Position numbers and translations under genes: made by a program
Shown: positions 14,682 through 23,447 of the stretch, piece by piece
Position numbering within the stretch: position 1 is the first letter of the stretch
Layout: every line of letters begins with the position of its first letter
The notes under the pieces: model-generated
What the model was told of the DNA's origin: nothing
Databases searched by the model: none
Seen by the model: the letters and a program-made list of their open reading frames with translations, nothing else
Source: Candidatus Scybalomonas excrementigallinarum
GTDB lineage: Bacteria; Bacillota; Clostridia; Lachnospirales; Lachnospiraceae
Assembly: GCA_018710905.1 (NCBI GenBank)
Contig: DVIZ01000161.1
Location: forward strand, 1 to 35,640
DNA length: 35,640 nt
Direction: 5' to 3'

Positions 14682-15530
14682 ATGAAATTACCAATTCAAG
14701 CAGATTTAACTGGAAAAGTAGCAGTTGTAACAGGTGCAGGCGGAGTTCTTTGTTCTATGATGGCTCATGCATTAGCTGTAGCAGGAGCAAAAGTAGCTCT
14801 TCTTGACTTAAACGAAGAAGCAGCACAGGCATATGCAGATGAAATCGTAAAAGAAGGATTCATTGCAAAAGGATACAAAGCAAATGTATTAGATAAAGAA
14901 AGCTTAAAAGAAGCACATGATAAAATCCTTGCTGATTTTGGAACATGTGATATCTTAATCAATGGTGCAGGCGGAAACAACCCAAGAGCAACAACAGATA
15001 AAGAATATTTCGAAGCTGGAGATATCGATGCTGATACAAAATCTTTCTTCGATTTAGAACAAAGCGGTGTAGAATTCGTATTTAACTTAAACTTCATTGG
15101 AACACTTCTTCCAACACAGGAATTTGCAAAAGACATGGTAGAAAAAGAAGGATGCAACATCTTAAACATTTCTTCTATGAACGCTTACACACCACTTACT
15201 AAGATTCCAGCATACAGTGGAGCAAAAGCTGCTATCAGCAACTTCACACAATGGTTAGCTGTTCACTTCGCAGGAACAGGTATCCGTGTAAATGCAATTG
15301 CACCAGGATTCTTCGTAACAAAACAGAACGAAAAATTATTATATAATGAAGATGGAACACCAACAGCTAGAACAGGTAAGATCTTAGCTGCTACACCAAT
15401 GAAACGTTTTGGTCAAGCAGAAGAACTTCTTGGAAGTATGTTATTCTTATTAAATAACGAAGCAGCTGGATTTATCACAGGAGTTGTTATCCCTATCGAT
15501 GGTGGTTTCTCTGCTTACTCAGGAGTATAA
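14682..15530 (+). CDS. uxuB: D-mannonate oxidoreductase / fructuronate reductase, SDR type
   Basis: The enzyme interconverts D-fructuronate and D-mannonate with NAD(P)H. The 282-residue protein is a short-chain dehydrogenase with an unusual TGAGGVLC dinucleotide loop (17-24), INGAGGNNPRAT (93-104), a catalytic serine near 164, and Tyr178-x-x-x-Lys182 in YSGAK. This is the Firmicutes SDR form, unrelated to the long-chain enzyme of E. coli. A start at 14652 is open, but AAGGAGG seven bases before the ATG at 14682 and the conserved N-terminus favour the latter. Its position directly after uxuA supports the function. Confidence 0.9.
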   Translation: MKLPIQADLTGKVAVVTGAGGVLCSMMAHALAVAGAKVALLDLNEEAAQAYADEIVKEGFIAKGYKANVLDKESLKEAHDKILADFGTCDILINGAGGNNPRATTDKEYFEAGDIDADTKSFFDLEQSGVEFVFNLNFIGTLLPTQEFAKDMVEKEGCNILNISSMNAYTPLTKIPAYSGAKAAISNFTQWLAVHFAGTGIRVNAIAPGFFVTKQNEKLLYNEDGTPTARTGKILAATPMKRFGQAEELLGSMLFLLNNEAAGFITGVVIPIDGGFSAYSGV

Positions 15531-15578
15531 AAAACTTTATATTGCCTATCAAAGACAATAGAAAACAGACAAACATTA

Positions 15579-15611
15579 GGCACGCACATATTTTCTAATA
15601 TGCTGCGTGTC
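15579..15611 (+). other. Intercistronic hairpin between uxuB and the GH3 gene
   Basis: A 14-bp stem (15579-15592 with 15597-15611, one bulged C and one G-U) is capped by TTCT. No U-tract follows. It lies about 20 bases before the next ribosome binding site and may set differential stability or processing of the operon mRNA. Confidence 0.5.
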
Positions 15612-15645
15612 TTCCAATAAAAAGTGTTTAAGGAAGGATAAAGAG

Positions 15646-17418
15646 ATGGCAAGAGTAGATTTAAAAGCAAAACCATATTATTTAGATGATGAAGCGATTA
15701 AATGGGTAAAAGATACGATTGATTCTATGACAATTGAAGAAAAGATCGGTCAGCTTTTCGTAAACATGGGATCTTCAAGAACAGAAGAATATTTAACCGA
15801 TGTTGTAACAAAATATAAATTTGGTGCTGTTCGTTACAACCCAGGTACAGCGAAAGAAGTATACGATCAAAACCGTATTTTACAAAAAGTATCTAAAATC
15901 CCAATGCTTATTGCAGCAAATACAGAAGCTGGTGGAAATGGTGCTTGTACAGATGGTACAGAGATCGGTTTAGAAGTAAAAGTTGGTGCTACAAACGATG
16001 TGAAATACGCTTATGAAATGGGACGTGTTTCTGGTATTGAAGCAGCAGCCGTTGGATGTAACTGGTCTTTTGCACCAATCGTAGACATCAACCGTAACTG
16101 GAGAAACCCAATCATCTCTAGCCGTACATTCGGTGATGATCCAGACCGTGTTTTAGAATTCTCTAAAGCTTATATGAAAGGTTTCATGGAAAGCAACATG
16201 GTTTGTGCAATGAAACACTTCCCAGGAGATGGAATCGACGAAAGAGATCAGCATTTAAGCAACTCTGTTAATACTTATTCTTGCGAAGAATGGGATGAAA
16301 CATTTGGTAAAGTATATAAAGGTATGATCGACGCAGGTGTGCACACTGTTATGGCAGGTCACATTATGATGCCAGCTTACCAAAAATTCTTCAACCCATC
16401 TATGAAAGATGAAGAAACAATGCCAGCAACTCTTTGTAAAGAACTTATCACAGATTTATTAAGAGGAAAATTAGGTTTCAACGGTATGGTTGTAACAGAT
16501 GCTTCTCATATGGTTGGTATGACAGCGATGATGAAGAGAAGTGATATCCTTCCTAACGCAATTGCAGCAGGATGTGATATGTTCTTATTCTTCAATGATC
16601 CAGATGAAGACTTCGAATATATGATGAACGGATACAAAAATGGTGTTATTACAGAAGAACGTCTTCAAGATGCATTAGAAAGAATCTTAGGTGTAAAAGC
16701 ATACTTAGGACTTCATAAGAAAACAGCAGAAGAAATCACACCACCAGAAGAAGGATTAAGCGTAATCGGATCTCAAGAATTTAAAGATATCGCAAAAGAA
16801 GTATCTGATAAAGCGATCACATTAGTAAAAAATATCGGAGATTCTCCACTTCCACTTTCTCCTGAAAAACACAAACGTATTTTATTAGTTCCACAGGAAA
16901 AAGAAAGTGCATTTGCTCTTATGGCTGGTGGAGCTGGAAAAAAAGAAAGTTATATTGACTACTTAAAGAACAAATTAGAAGCAGAAGGCTTTGATGTAAC
17001 AATCTACGAATCTGCAATTGATAAAATAGCGAAACTTCCAAAAGAAGAAGTTGGACAGGCTATGAAAAATATGTATGCTGGAAAAGCACCTATCACTAAC
17101 ATTACAGACAACTATGATTTAATTATCCAAGTTGCTTATGTCGATAGCTTATGTGCAACAGTACAGAGAATTGAGTGGAAATTAAGTAAAGGTACACCAG
17201 ATATGCCTTGGTATGTACATGAACTTCCAACAATCTTCATTTCTCTTTGCTGTCCATTCCACTTAGCAGATGTACCTCAAGTAAAAACTTATATCAATGC
17301 ATATGATAAAAATGAGCATACATTAGATGCGCTTGTAGAAAAATTAGTAGGACGTTCTGAATTCAAAGGAATTGATCCAGTAGATTCCTTCTGTGGATTA
17401 CCTGATACACGTTGGTAA
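15646..17418 (+). CDS. GH3-family glycosidase, NagZ-like (probable beta-N-acetylhexosaminidase)
   Basis: The protein has 590 residues and no signal peptide, so it is intracellular. The GH3 TIM barrel is clear, with EEKIGQLF, KHFPGDG at 190-196 and the nucleophile Asp285 in VVTDAS. An Asp-x-His pair follows KHFPGDG (Asp201/His203). In NagZ-type GH3 enzymes this pair is the acid/base and marks N-acetylhexosaminidase or related activity rather than beta-glucosidase. A second alpha/beta domain fills residues 370-590. The ATG at 15646 follows AAGGAAGGA. It sits between uxuB and the HAD gene. It may act on GlcNAc-containing disaccharides left after UidA removes glucuronate (inference). Another beta-linked sugar is possible. 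Confidence 0.8.
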   Translation: MARVDLKAKPYYLDDEAIKWVKDTIDSMTIEEKIGQLFVNMGSSRTEEYLTDVVTKYKFGAVRYNPGTAKEVYDQNRILQKVSKIPMLIAANTEAGGNGACTDGTEIGLEVKVGATNDVKYAYEMGRVSGIEAAAVGCNWSFAPIVDINRNWRNPIISSRTFGDDPDRVLEFSKAYMKGFMESNMVCAMKHFPGDGIDERDQHLSNSVNTYSCEEWDETFGKVYKGMIDAGVHTVMAGHIMMPAYQKFFNPSMKDEETMPATLCKELITDLLRGKLGFNGMVVTDASHMVGMTAMMKRSDILPNAIAAGCDMFLFFNDPDEDFEYMMNGYKNGVITEERLQDALERILGVKAYLGLHKKTAEEITPPEEGLSVIGSQEFKDIAKEVSDKAITLVKNIGDSPLPLSPEKHKRILLVPQEKESAFALMAGGAGKKESYIDYLKNKLEAEGFDVTIYESAIDKIAKLPKEEVGQAMKNMYAGKAPITNITDNYDLIIQVAYVDSLCATVQRIEWKLSKGTPDMPWYVHELPTIFISLCCPFHLADVPQVKTYINAYDKNEHTLDALVEKLVGRSEFKGIDPVDSFCGLPDTRW

Positions 17419-17438
17419 TAGATTAGGAGAGTAGAAAT

Positions 17439-18275
17439 ATGGGATATTTTGATTATACAAGAGAAAAAGATTTCCTTGTATGCATTGACAGCGATGGTTG
17501 TGCAATGGATACAATGAATGTAAAACATTTCAAATGTTTCGGACCAGAATGGATTAAACAGTATGGTTTAGAAGCAGTACAAGAAGAAGGACTTGCTTAC
17601 TGGAACGATGTAAACCTTTTTACAACAACAAGAGGAATTAACCGTTTCAAAGGATTAGCATTAGGACTTCTTTGGGCAAGAGAAAAAGGATACGAAATCG
17701 AAGGATTAGATGAATTTGTAAAATGGACAGAAGAAGCCAATGAGCTTTCTAATCCAGCTCTTATGGCATATTGCCAAAAAGCAAACAATCCATGTATGGA
17801 AAATGCGCTTCTTTGGAGTATTCATGTAAACCGTGCGATTACAGAATTACCAAAAGATGATAAGCCATTTGATCATGTAAAGGAAACAATGGACTTTATG
17901 TGTCAGCAAGCAGATTTAACAGCAGTATCTTCTGCAAACGGTGAAGCAGTGCAGGCTGAATGGACAAAACATGGATTAAAAGAGGATTGTCGCGTATTAT
18001 TAAGCCAAGAAGCAGGTTCAAAGGCACATTGTATCGGAGAGCTTTTAAAACTTGGATATGACAAAAAGAACACATTAATGGTAGGAGATGCGTTTGGCGA
18101 TAGAGACAGTGCATTCAAAAATGGTGTATGGTTCTTCCCAATCATCGTAAACAAAGAAGGCGAAAGCTGGGAACGTTTAAAAAATGAAGCATTTCCAAAA
18201 TTAGTAGAAGGAACTTTTGACGAAGCATATCAAAAAGAGTTACTCGAAAGATTTGAAAAAGCGTTAGAAGCGTAA
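17439..18275 (+). CDS. HAD-superfamily hydrolase
   Basis: The protein has 278 residues and all four HAD motifs. Motif I is IDSDGCAMD (Asp17/Asp19). Motif II is the serine in VSSANGEA. Motif III is the lysine in AGSKAHCI. Motif IV is MVGDAFGDRDSA. A helical cap lies between motifs I and II. It begins 20 bases after the GH3 gene, so the two are translationally close and probably act on the same sugar. It is probably a sugar- or polyol-phosphate phosphatase. The substrate cannot be read from sequence. Motif I has Cys where most relatives have Thr or Val. Confidence 0.75.
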   Translation: MGYFDYTREKDFLVCIDSDGCAMDTMNVKHFKCFGPEWIKQYGLEAVQEEGLAYWNDVNLFTTTRGINRFKGLALGLLWAREKGYEIEGLDEFVKWTEEANELSNPALMAYCQKANNPCMENALLWSIHVNRAITELPKDDKPFDHVKETMDFMCQQADLTAVSSANGEAVQAEWTKHGLKEDCRVLLSQEAGSKAHCIGELLKLGYDKKNTLMVGDAFGDRDSAFKNGVWFFPIIVNKEGESWERLKNEAFPKLVEGTFDEAYQKELLERFEKALEA

Positions 18276-18307
18276 TTCAACGGAGTGCACTACTATAAAA
18301 TATAGCA

Positions 18308-18375
18308 TAGAAAAGGAGGTGTTATGACAATTTAAGAGATCGTATTTCTTAAGTTGTTCTAACACCCCTTTTCTA
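18308..18375 (+). promoter_or_regulatory. Long hairpin with a buried Shine-Dalgarno and three-codon ORF before uxaC
   Basis: Outer arms 18308-18324 and 18360-18375 pair with one bulged A. Inner arms 18327-18337 and 18347-18357 pair over 11 bp with one G-U, leaving a 9-base loop. The 5' arm contains AAGGAGG followed four bases later by ATG ACA ATT TAA (18324-18335), a strong initiation site for a tripeptide ORF. The real uxaC start lies 25 bases after the hairpin with its own GGAGGA. No U-tract follows the stem. Confidence 0.5.
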
Positions 18376-18400
18376 AATAAAATAGATGGAGGACCGTAAG

Positions 18401-19816
18401 ATGAAAAAATTTATGGATCAAGATTTTTTACTTTCTACAGAAACTGCAAAAATTCTTTATCATGAATATGCAGAAAAAACACCAATTTTAGACTATCACT
18501 GCCACATCAATCCACAGGAAATTGCAGAAGATAGACATTTTGACAATATCACTCAAGTATGGCTTGGTGGCGATCATTATAAATGGCGTCAAATGCGCAG
18601 CAATGGTGTAGAGGAACGTTACATCACAGGAGATGCTACAGATAGAGAAAAATTCCAAAAATGGGCAGAAACATTAGAAAAAGCCATCGGAAACCCACTT
18701 TATCACTGGAGCCATTTAGAATTAAAACAATACTTTGGATATGAAGGCGACTTAAATGGCGATACAGCAGAAGAAGTATGGAACCTTTGCAATGAAAAAC
18801 TTGCTCAGCCAGAAATGAGTGCAAGAGGAATTATGAAGGCTTCTGGCGTTACTTTAATCTGTACAACAGACGATCCAATCGATGATTTAAGATGGCACAA
18901 AGTGATTAAAGAAGATGAAACTTTTGATATTCAGGTGCTTCCAGCTTGGAGACCAGACCGTGCCGTTTCTATTGAAAAACCAGACTTTGCTGATTATACA
19001 AAACAACTTGCTGAAGTTGCAGGAGTAGAAATCAAAACATTTGCAGATTGGAAATGTGCAATTACAAAGAGAATGGAATTCTTCAATGAAATGGGATGTA
19101 AAGCAAGTGACCACGGTTTATTATACATTCCATATGTAGAAGCAACAGAAGAAGAAATCGATGCGATCTTAGCAAAACGTCTTGGTGGCGAAGTGCTTTC
19201 TGAAGACGAAGAAATGAAATTTAAAACAGCTTGTATGCTTTACTTAGGAAAAGAATATAAAAGACTTGACTGGGGAATGCAGTTACACTTTGGTGTAACA
19301 AGAAATAATAATACAAAGATGTTCAATAAAATTGGAGCGGATACAGGATTTGACGGTATTTACAACCGTGTTCCAATTACAGAATTAGCTTCTTATTTAG
19401 ACGCTCTTTGCAAAGAAGATAAACTTCCAAAGACTGTTCTTTACAGCTTAAATCCAACAGACAACGCTTCTATCGGAACATTATTAGGATGTTTCCAAGA
19501 ATCTGATACCGTTGGAAAAATTCAGCAAGGAAGTGCTTGGTGGTTTAACGATCACAAAACAGGTATGACAGAACAGATGATTTCCCTTGCTAACTTAGGA
19601 CTCCTTGGCAACTTTATCGGAATGTTAACAGACTCAAGAAGTTTCTTATCTTATACAAGACATGAATATTTTAGAAGAATTCTTTGCGAATTAATTGGAC
19701 AGTTCGTAGAAAACGGAGAATACCCATGGAACCAAGAACGCCTTGGAACTATGGTAAAAAATATTTCTTACAATAATGCAGCACGTTATTTTGGCTTTTC
19801 ATTAGAAACAGTGTAA
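18401..19816 (+). CDS. uxaC: Glucuronate (uronate) isomerase
   Basis: This metal-dependent isomerase converts D-glucuronate to D-fructuronate, and galacturonate to tagaturonate. It has 471 residues, normal for UxaC. DYHCHINPQEIAED gives the metal-binding His33 and His35. TTDDPIDDL (about residue 154) and LLGCFQE near the C-terminus also match the family. The in-frame ATG at 18386 is part of the ribosome binding site region ATGGAGGA, so the start is placed at 18401. It is the last gene of the plus-strand island and ends at the terminator at 19850. It is the first step after UidA although it is encoded last. Confidence 0.95.
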   Translation: MKKFMDQDFLLSTETAKILYHEYAEKTPILDYHCHINPQEIAEDRHFDNITQVWLGGDHYKWRQMRSNGVEERYITGDATDREKFQKWAETLEKAIGNPLYHWSHLELKQYFGYEGDLNGDTAEEVWNLCNEKLAQPEMSARGIMKASGVTLICTTDDPIDDLRWHKVIKEDETFDIQVLPAWRPDRAVSIEKPDFADYTKQLAEVAGVEIKTFADWKCAITKRMEFFNEMGCKASDHGLLYIPYVEATEEEIDAILAKRLGGEVLSEDEEMKFKTACMLYLGKEYKRLDWGMQLHFGVTRNNNTKMFNKIGADTGFDGIYNRVPITELASYLDALCKEDKLPKTVLYSLNPTDNASIGTLLGCFQESDTVGKIQQGSAWWFNDHKTGMTEQMISLANLGLLGNFIGMLTDSRSFLSYTRHEYFRRILCELIGQFVENGEYPWNQERLGTMVKNISYNNAARYFGFSLETV

Positions 19817-19849
19817 TATATAGAAAGAGTATAAAAATAATACGATTAG

Positions 19850-19903
19850 AAAAAGGACAAAACCTTATGGAAAGTAAGGAATTGTCCTTTTTATTATTTT
19901 TTT
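19850..19903. terminator. Bidirectional terminator between uxaC and the betaine importer
   Basis: AAAAAGGACAA (19850-19860) pairs with TTGTCCTTTTT (19882-19892), with an inner CCTTA/TAAGG stem. A long T-rich tail follows on the plus strand, and five T's follow on the minus strand. It serves both convergent transcripts. Confidence 0.9.
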
Positions 19904-19912
19904 ATTGTTATT

Positions 19913-21481
19913 CTATTTGTCAATTAAGTTATGGGACTTTAAAAATTTCACGGCTACTTCATTTGGAGCTTTATGGAGTTCGTCCACTTGATAGTTTAAT
20001 TCTTGCATTGTTTCATTGGTTAATTCTTCTCCTAATCGTTCTAATAATGGAATGATTTCAGGATATTTTTGTGCTATATCGGAACGCATTATTGGAATTG
20101 CATAATAAGGAGGGAAGAATTTTTTATTATCTTCTAGTGTTTCTAAATGAAATTTCTTTAATAATCCATCGGTTGAGTAGGCATCGATTACCATAACGTC
20201 CCCTTTTTGAAGGGCTTGATATCGCAACGAAGAATCCAAAGGAATGGAGTCTTTGAAGGTAAAGTTGTAAAATTTTTGTACGCCTAACAGTCCATCTTCA
20301 CGATTTAAAAATTCAAATGTGCTTCCTAAAATGAATTGATTTGCAACCTTTCCTAAATCTTCAATTGTGGATAAGTGGTATTTTTTCGCTGTTTCTTGTG
20401 GAATCGCTAGTGTAAATGTGTTGTTGAAGTTCATTTGCTGTAAAACATCGATATCATAATCTTTTTTCATCTCATCTTTTACTGTTTCATAGACGAGTTC
20501 TACATCTGGATTAGCAGGATGTTTTAATATGTCGCTATAGGCACTTCCACTATATTCCACATATAAATCGATGTCTTTTGTTTTTAAAGCTCCAAAGCAG
20601 ACTTGTGTTCCACCTAATTCTAATTTTTTTTCTACTTTAATATCGGTTTGATCTTCGATATATTCTGCAATTAGATTGCCTAGAATAGACTGTTCTGTAT
20701 AATCTTTTGAGCCAACAGTAATTTTTTTATCGTCTTTTGAATAAGTGGTGGAAATACCATATCCAACGATACCAATAAAAGCAAATATAAGAACTAAATT
20801 TAACAAAATTTCCAAACGGTAGTGCCATTTTGATTTTGGTTTTGCATTTTTCTTTGCATTTTTAGGTGTTACTTTTTTCTCAATATAACCAAGTATTGCA
20901 TCGACAATCAGTGCTAAAATACAAGCAGGGATTGCACCAGCCAAAATCTGCACGTTATTCATCGTACGGATTCCAGAAAAAACTAAATTACCTAATCCGC
21001 CTGCTCCAATAAAGGCTGCCATTGTCATCAATCCAACGGAAGTAACGGCAGCCACACGAACACCAGCCATGATGACTGGTAATGCGATTGGAAGCTGTAC
21101 TTTAAATAAGATCTGAGTTCCTGTTAAGCCAATACCTTTTGCAGCTTCTAATAGTTGAGCGCGGACGCTTTCGATCCCCGTATATGTATTCTTTATAATA
21201 GGTAACAGAGAATATAACGTTACAACAATGATAGCAGGAATCGATCCGATACCGAATAAAGGAATCATAAAGCCAAGTAGAGCCATACTTGGAATGGCTT
21301 GAATGACATTGGCAATCATCAATACGGGACGGCTTACTTTTGAAATATAAGAAATAAGTAGCCCGAGAGGAACGCCAATAAGAATGGCAAAACCCACGGC
21401 AATAATCGTTAATTTTATATGTTCTAATAATAGAATCGAAATTTGCTGATGTTCTTGAATAAAATAATGCAATAGATTCAT
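19913..21481 (-). CDS. opuCB: Glycine betaine/choline-type ABC importer: fused permease and substrate-binding protein
   Basis: The 522-residue fusion begins with an OpuCB/ProW-like permease of about 210 residues (five to six membrane segments, coupling loop around GLTGTQILFKVQLP). A further membrane segment at about 226-246 acts as a tether. An OpuAC/ProX-type binding domain (about 255-522) starts at KKITVGSKDYTEQSILGNLI and would face outside the membrane. Such fusions are known in Firmicutes osmoprotectant systems. GAGGAGG inside the end of the ATPase gene precedes the ATG, and only two bases separate the genes. The substrate may be glycine betaine, choline, carnitine or a related compound. 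Confidence 0.9.
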   Translation of the reverse strand: MNLLHYFIQEHQQISILLLEHIKLTIIAVGFAILIGVPLGLLISYISKVSRPVLMIANVIQAIPSMALLGFMIPLFGIGSIPAIIVVTLYSLLPIIKNTYTGIESVRAQLLEAAKGIGLTGTQILFKVQLPIALPVIMAGVRVAAVTSVGLMTMAAFIGAGGLGNLVFSGIRTMNNVQILAGAIPACILALIVDAILGYIEKKVTPKNAKKNAKPKSKWHYRLEILLNLVLIFAFIGIVGYGISTTYSKDDKKITVGSKDYTEQSILGNLIAEYIEDQTDIKVEKKLELGGTQVCFGALKTKDIDLYVEYSGSAYSDILKHPANPDVELVYETVKDEMKKDYDIDVLQQMNFNNTFTLAIPQETAKKYHLSTIEDLGKVANQFILGSTFEFLNREDGLLGVQKFYNFTFKDSIPLDSSLRYQALQKGDVMVIDAYSTDGLLKKFHLETLEDNKKFFPPYYAIPIMRSDIAQKYPEIIPLLERLGEELTNETMQELNYQVDELHKAPNEVAVKFLKSHNLIDK

Positions 21482-21483
21482 CT

Positions 21484-22611
21484 TTATTCCTCCTCTACAT
21501 CAAAATATTGTTCGCTTAAGGAAGTGACAAGACTTCCTTTTGTAATCAATCCTTTTAAATACCCATCTTGATCGACTACAGGGATTCTGGATACATTTTC
21601 CTCTTTCACCATTTTTAATGCATCTAAAATACATTGATCTGGATACAAGATAGGGAAATTACTTTGCATATATTGTTTTGCCTCTTGCGTCCGCTCTTCA
21701 ATCGTTCTTAATTTTTTTGCAGTGACAATTCCGATTAGTTTTTTTGTTTCATTTTCTAAAAGGAGCAGACTGTCTACACGATTCTTTTTCATCTTATCCA
21801 TACATTTTGATACGGATAAGGAATCGATAGCAGTCACAGGAGATTCGATCATAATGTCTTCAATTTTAATATATTCTGGAGAGGACCAGATTCTATTTTT
21901 TCCAACAAAATTAGCAACATAATCATCCACTGGATATTTTAAGATAGTTTCGGGGGTATCATATTGCAAAATATTTCCGTTTCTCATAATACATATTTTA
22001 TCGGCAATTTTTATTGCTTCATCCATATCGTGAGTAACGAAAACGATAGTTTTTTTCCATTTGGCTTGTAAACTCATGATTTGATCTTGTAGATCACTTC
22101 GAGTCATAGGATCTAATGCAGAAAATGGCTCATCCATTAAAACAATTTCAGGATCCATAGCAAATGCTCTAGCAATTCCAATCCGTTGTTGTTGTCCACC
22201 ACTTAATTCACTAGGGTATCTATCTAAAAAATCTTCTGGGACAAGCCCCACCATCTGCATAAGTTTTATAGTTTGTTCTTCGATTTCTGCTTTCTCTTTT
22301 TTTTCGATTTTTGGAATCAGCTCAATATTTTCTTTGATTGTCATGTGAGGGAATAAGCCAGTATTCTGAATAACATATCCCATATTTCTTCTTAAATCAA
22401 TTTCGTTTATATTTTTAATGTTTTCATTATTTATGAAAATATCGCCTGAAGTCGGTTTTATTAAACGATTTAACATTTTTAATAATGTAGTTTTCCCACA
22501 TCCACTTTCTCCGATAAGAGCCACCAAAGTTCCTTTATCGATTTCTAATGTTATATCATTTAAAATTTTTTTTGTACGATATTTCTTGGTAATATTTTTA
22601 AATAAGATCAT
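21484..22611 (-). CDS. opuCA: Glycine betaine/choline-type ABC importer ATP-binding protein with CBS domains
   Basis: The 375-residue ATPase has Walker A GESGCGKTT (34-42), a Q-loop at NTGLFPHMTI, the signature LSGGQQQRIGIARA, Walker B IVLMDEPFSALD and the switch His in FVTHDMDE. Two CBS domains (about 255-375) end in VSRIPVVDQDGYLKGLITKGS. In OpuA/OpuC systems these sense ionic strength or nucleotides. TTAGGAGTG precedes the ATG. It is the first gene of the two-gene operon. On the minus strand a TATTATCAT-like -10 lies around 22680-22690, with no convincing -35. Confidence 0.92.
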   Translation of the reverse strand: MILFKNITKKYRTKKILNDITLEIDKGTLVALIGESGCGKTTLLKMLNRLIKPTSGDIFINNENIKNINEIDLRRNMGYVIQNTGLFPHMTIKENIELIPKIEKKEKAEIEEQTIKLMQMVGLVPEDFLDRYPSELSGGQQQRIGIARAFAMDPEIVLMDEPFSALDPMTRSDLQDQIMSLQAKWKKTIVFVTHDMDEAIKIADKICIMRNGNILQYDTPETILKYPVDDYVANFVGKNRIWSSPEYIKIEDIMIESPVTAIDSLSVSKCMDKMKKNRVDSLLLLENETKKLIGIVTAKKLRTIEERTQEAKQYMQSNFPILYPDQCILDALKMVKEENVSRIPVVDQDGYLKGLITKGSLVTSLSEQYFDVEEE

Positions 22612-23322
22612 TTTATCACTCCTAACATAATCATTATTTTGCTATGGACAAAACTCTGTATATTCAATATTTCTTTAGGTATGATAATAATAAGATGTAT
22701 TTTCCTTTTTTATGTAGATATCGTCTTTGTTTTAAATGGATTTTATTTTTAGAATCAACGAAGTCAGCTTTTGTGATATTTATTAGTTGGATCCAATTTT
22801 TCAAACGTGTATATGATAATTACAAAGAATAGCTATTGGTAGTAGTGGATAGTTGGATTTTTACAGTTAACATAGTAACATTGAATATGAAAAAGGAAAA
22901 AGTCAAAGCCATCTCTTTTTTACATTCAAAATACGATTTTTTGGACAGTTAGAACAAAAAATTGGCTAGAAATATGAATGATTTTAAGACAATAAAATTT
23001 AGAAAAATATATATATTAATTTAAATTGACTTATATTTTTGAATTATCATTTCTAAAATAAACAGAGCTTTTTAAAGCTATTGCTTTTCAGTTTAAAACA
23101 ATTTGAAGAAAAATGCAACCCCTATTTTGGTAATTATGAGATTTTATATGGCAAATAAAGATAACATTTATTATATAAATGAGTATTTTTGATAATAATA
23201 TAAAAAACAAAAAATTTAAATAAATTTTTATGTAAATTATCACTTGAAATATAAAAATTTGATAATTTGCCATGAAAGAAAAGGTAAAACAAAAACACCT
23301 GTGTTAATAGTGAAAAAAACAA
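22612..23322. other. AT-rich non-coding interval between the importer and rpoB
   Basis: This interval, more than 700 bases long, is markedly richer in A+T than its surroundings, especially 22980-23280. ORFs of about 60 codons on both strands (for example 22644-22832) lack ribosome binding sites and recognisable content. It presumably holds the opuC promoter at its left edge. It may be the remnant of a decayed gene, but I see no recognisable protein fragment. The usual rplL-rpoB linkage is absent here. Confidence 0.5.
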
Positions 23323-23359
23323 TTGACAGAGATTGACAATTGTGATATCATATCATAAT
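23323..23359 (+). promoter_or_regulatory. Tandem promoters of rpoBC
   Basis: TTGACA occurs twice, at 23323-23328 and 23333-23338. The first is 17 bases from TATCAT (23346-23351). The second is 15 bases from CATAAT (23354-23359). The leader that follows has a palindrome ATAGGCCTAT and a small CATCA/TGATG hairpin. Confidence 0.7.
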
Positions 23360-23447
23360 GCAATATTATGGGTTCATAGGCCTATAACATCAAAAATGAT
23401 GAAACAACGTTAATTTTTTATAAAATATTCAAGGGGTGAAAACGTCA

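Noticed and set aside
22644-22832. A 62-codon ORF in the AT-rich gap before rpoB
   Set aside because: No ribosome binding site, low-complexity aromatic/Lys-rich product typical of AT-rich non-coding DNA, and no recognisable family.
11479-22920. Shared AAGCCATCTCTTT words near 11479 and 22905
   Set aside because: Only about 13 bases match, with no flanking similarity. Probably chance in AT-rich DNA.
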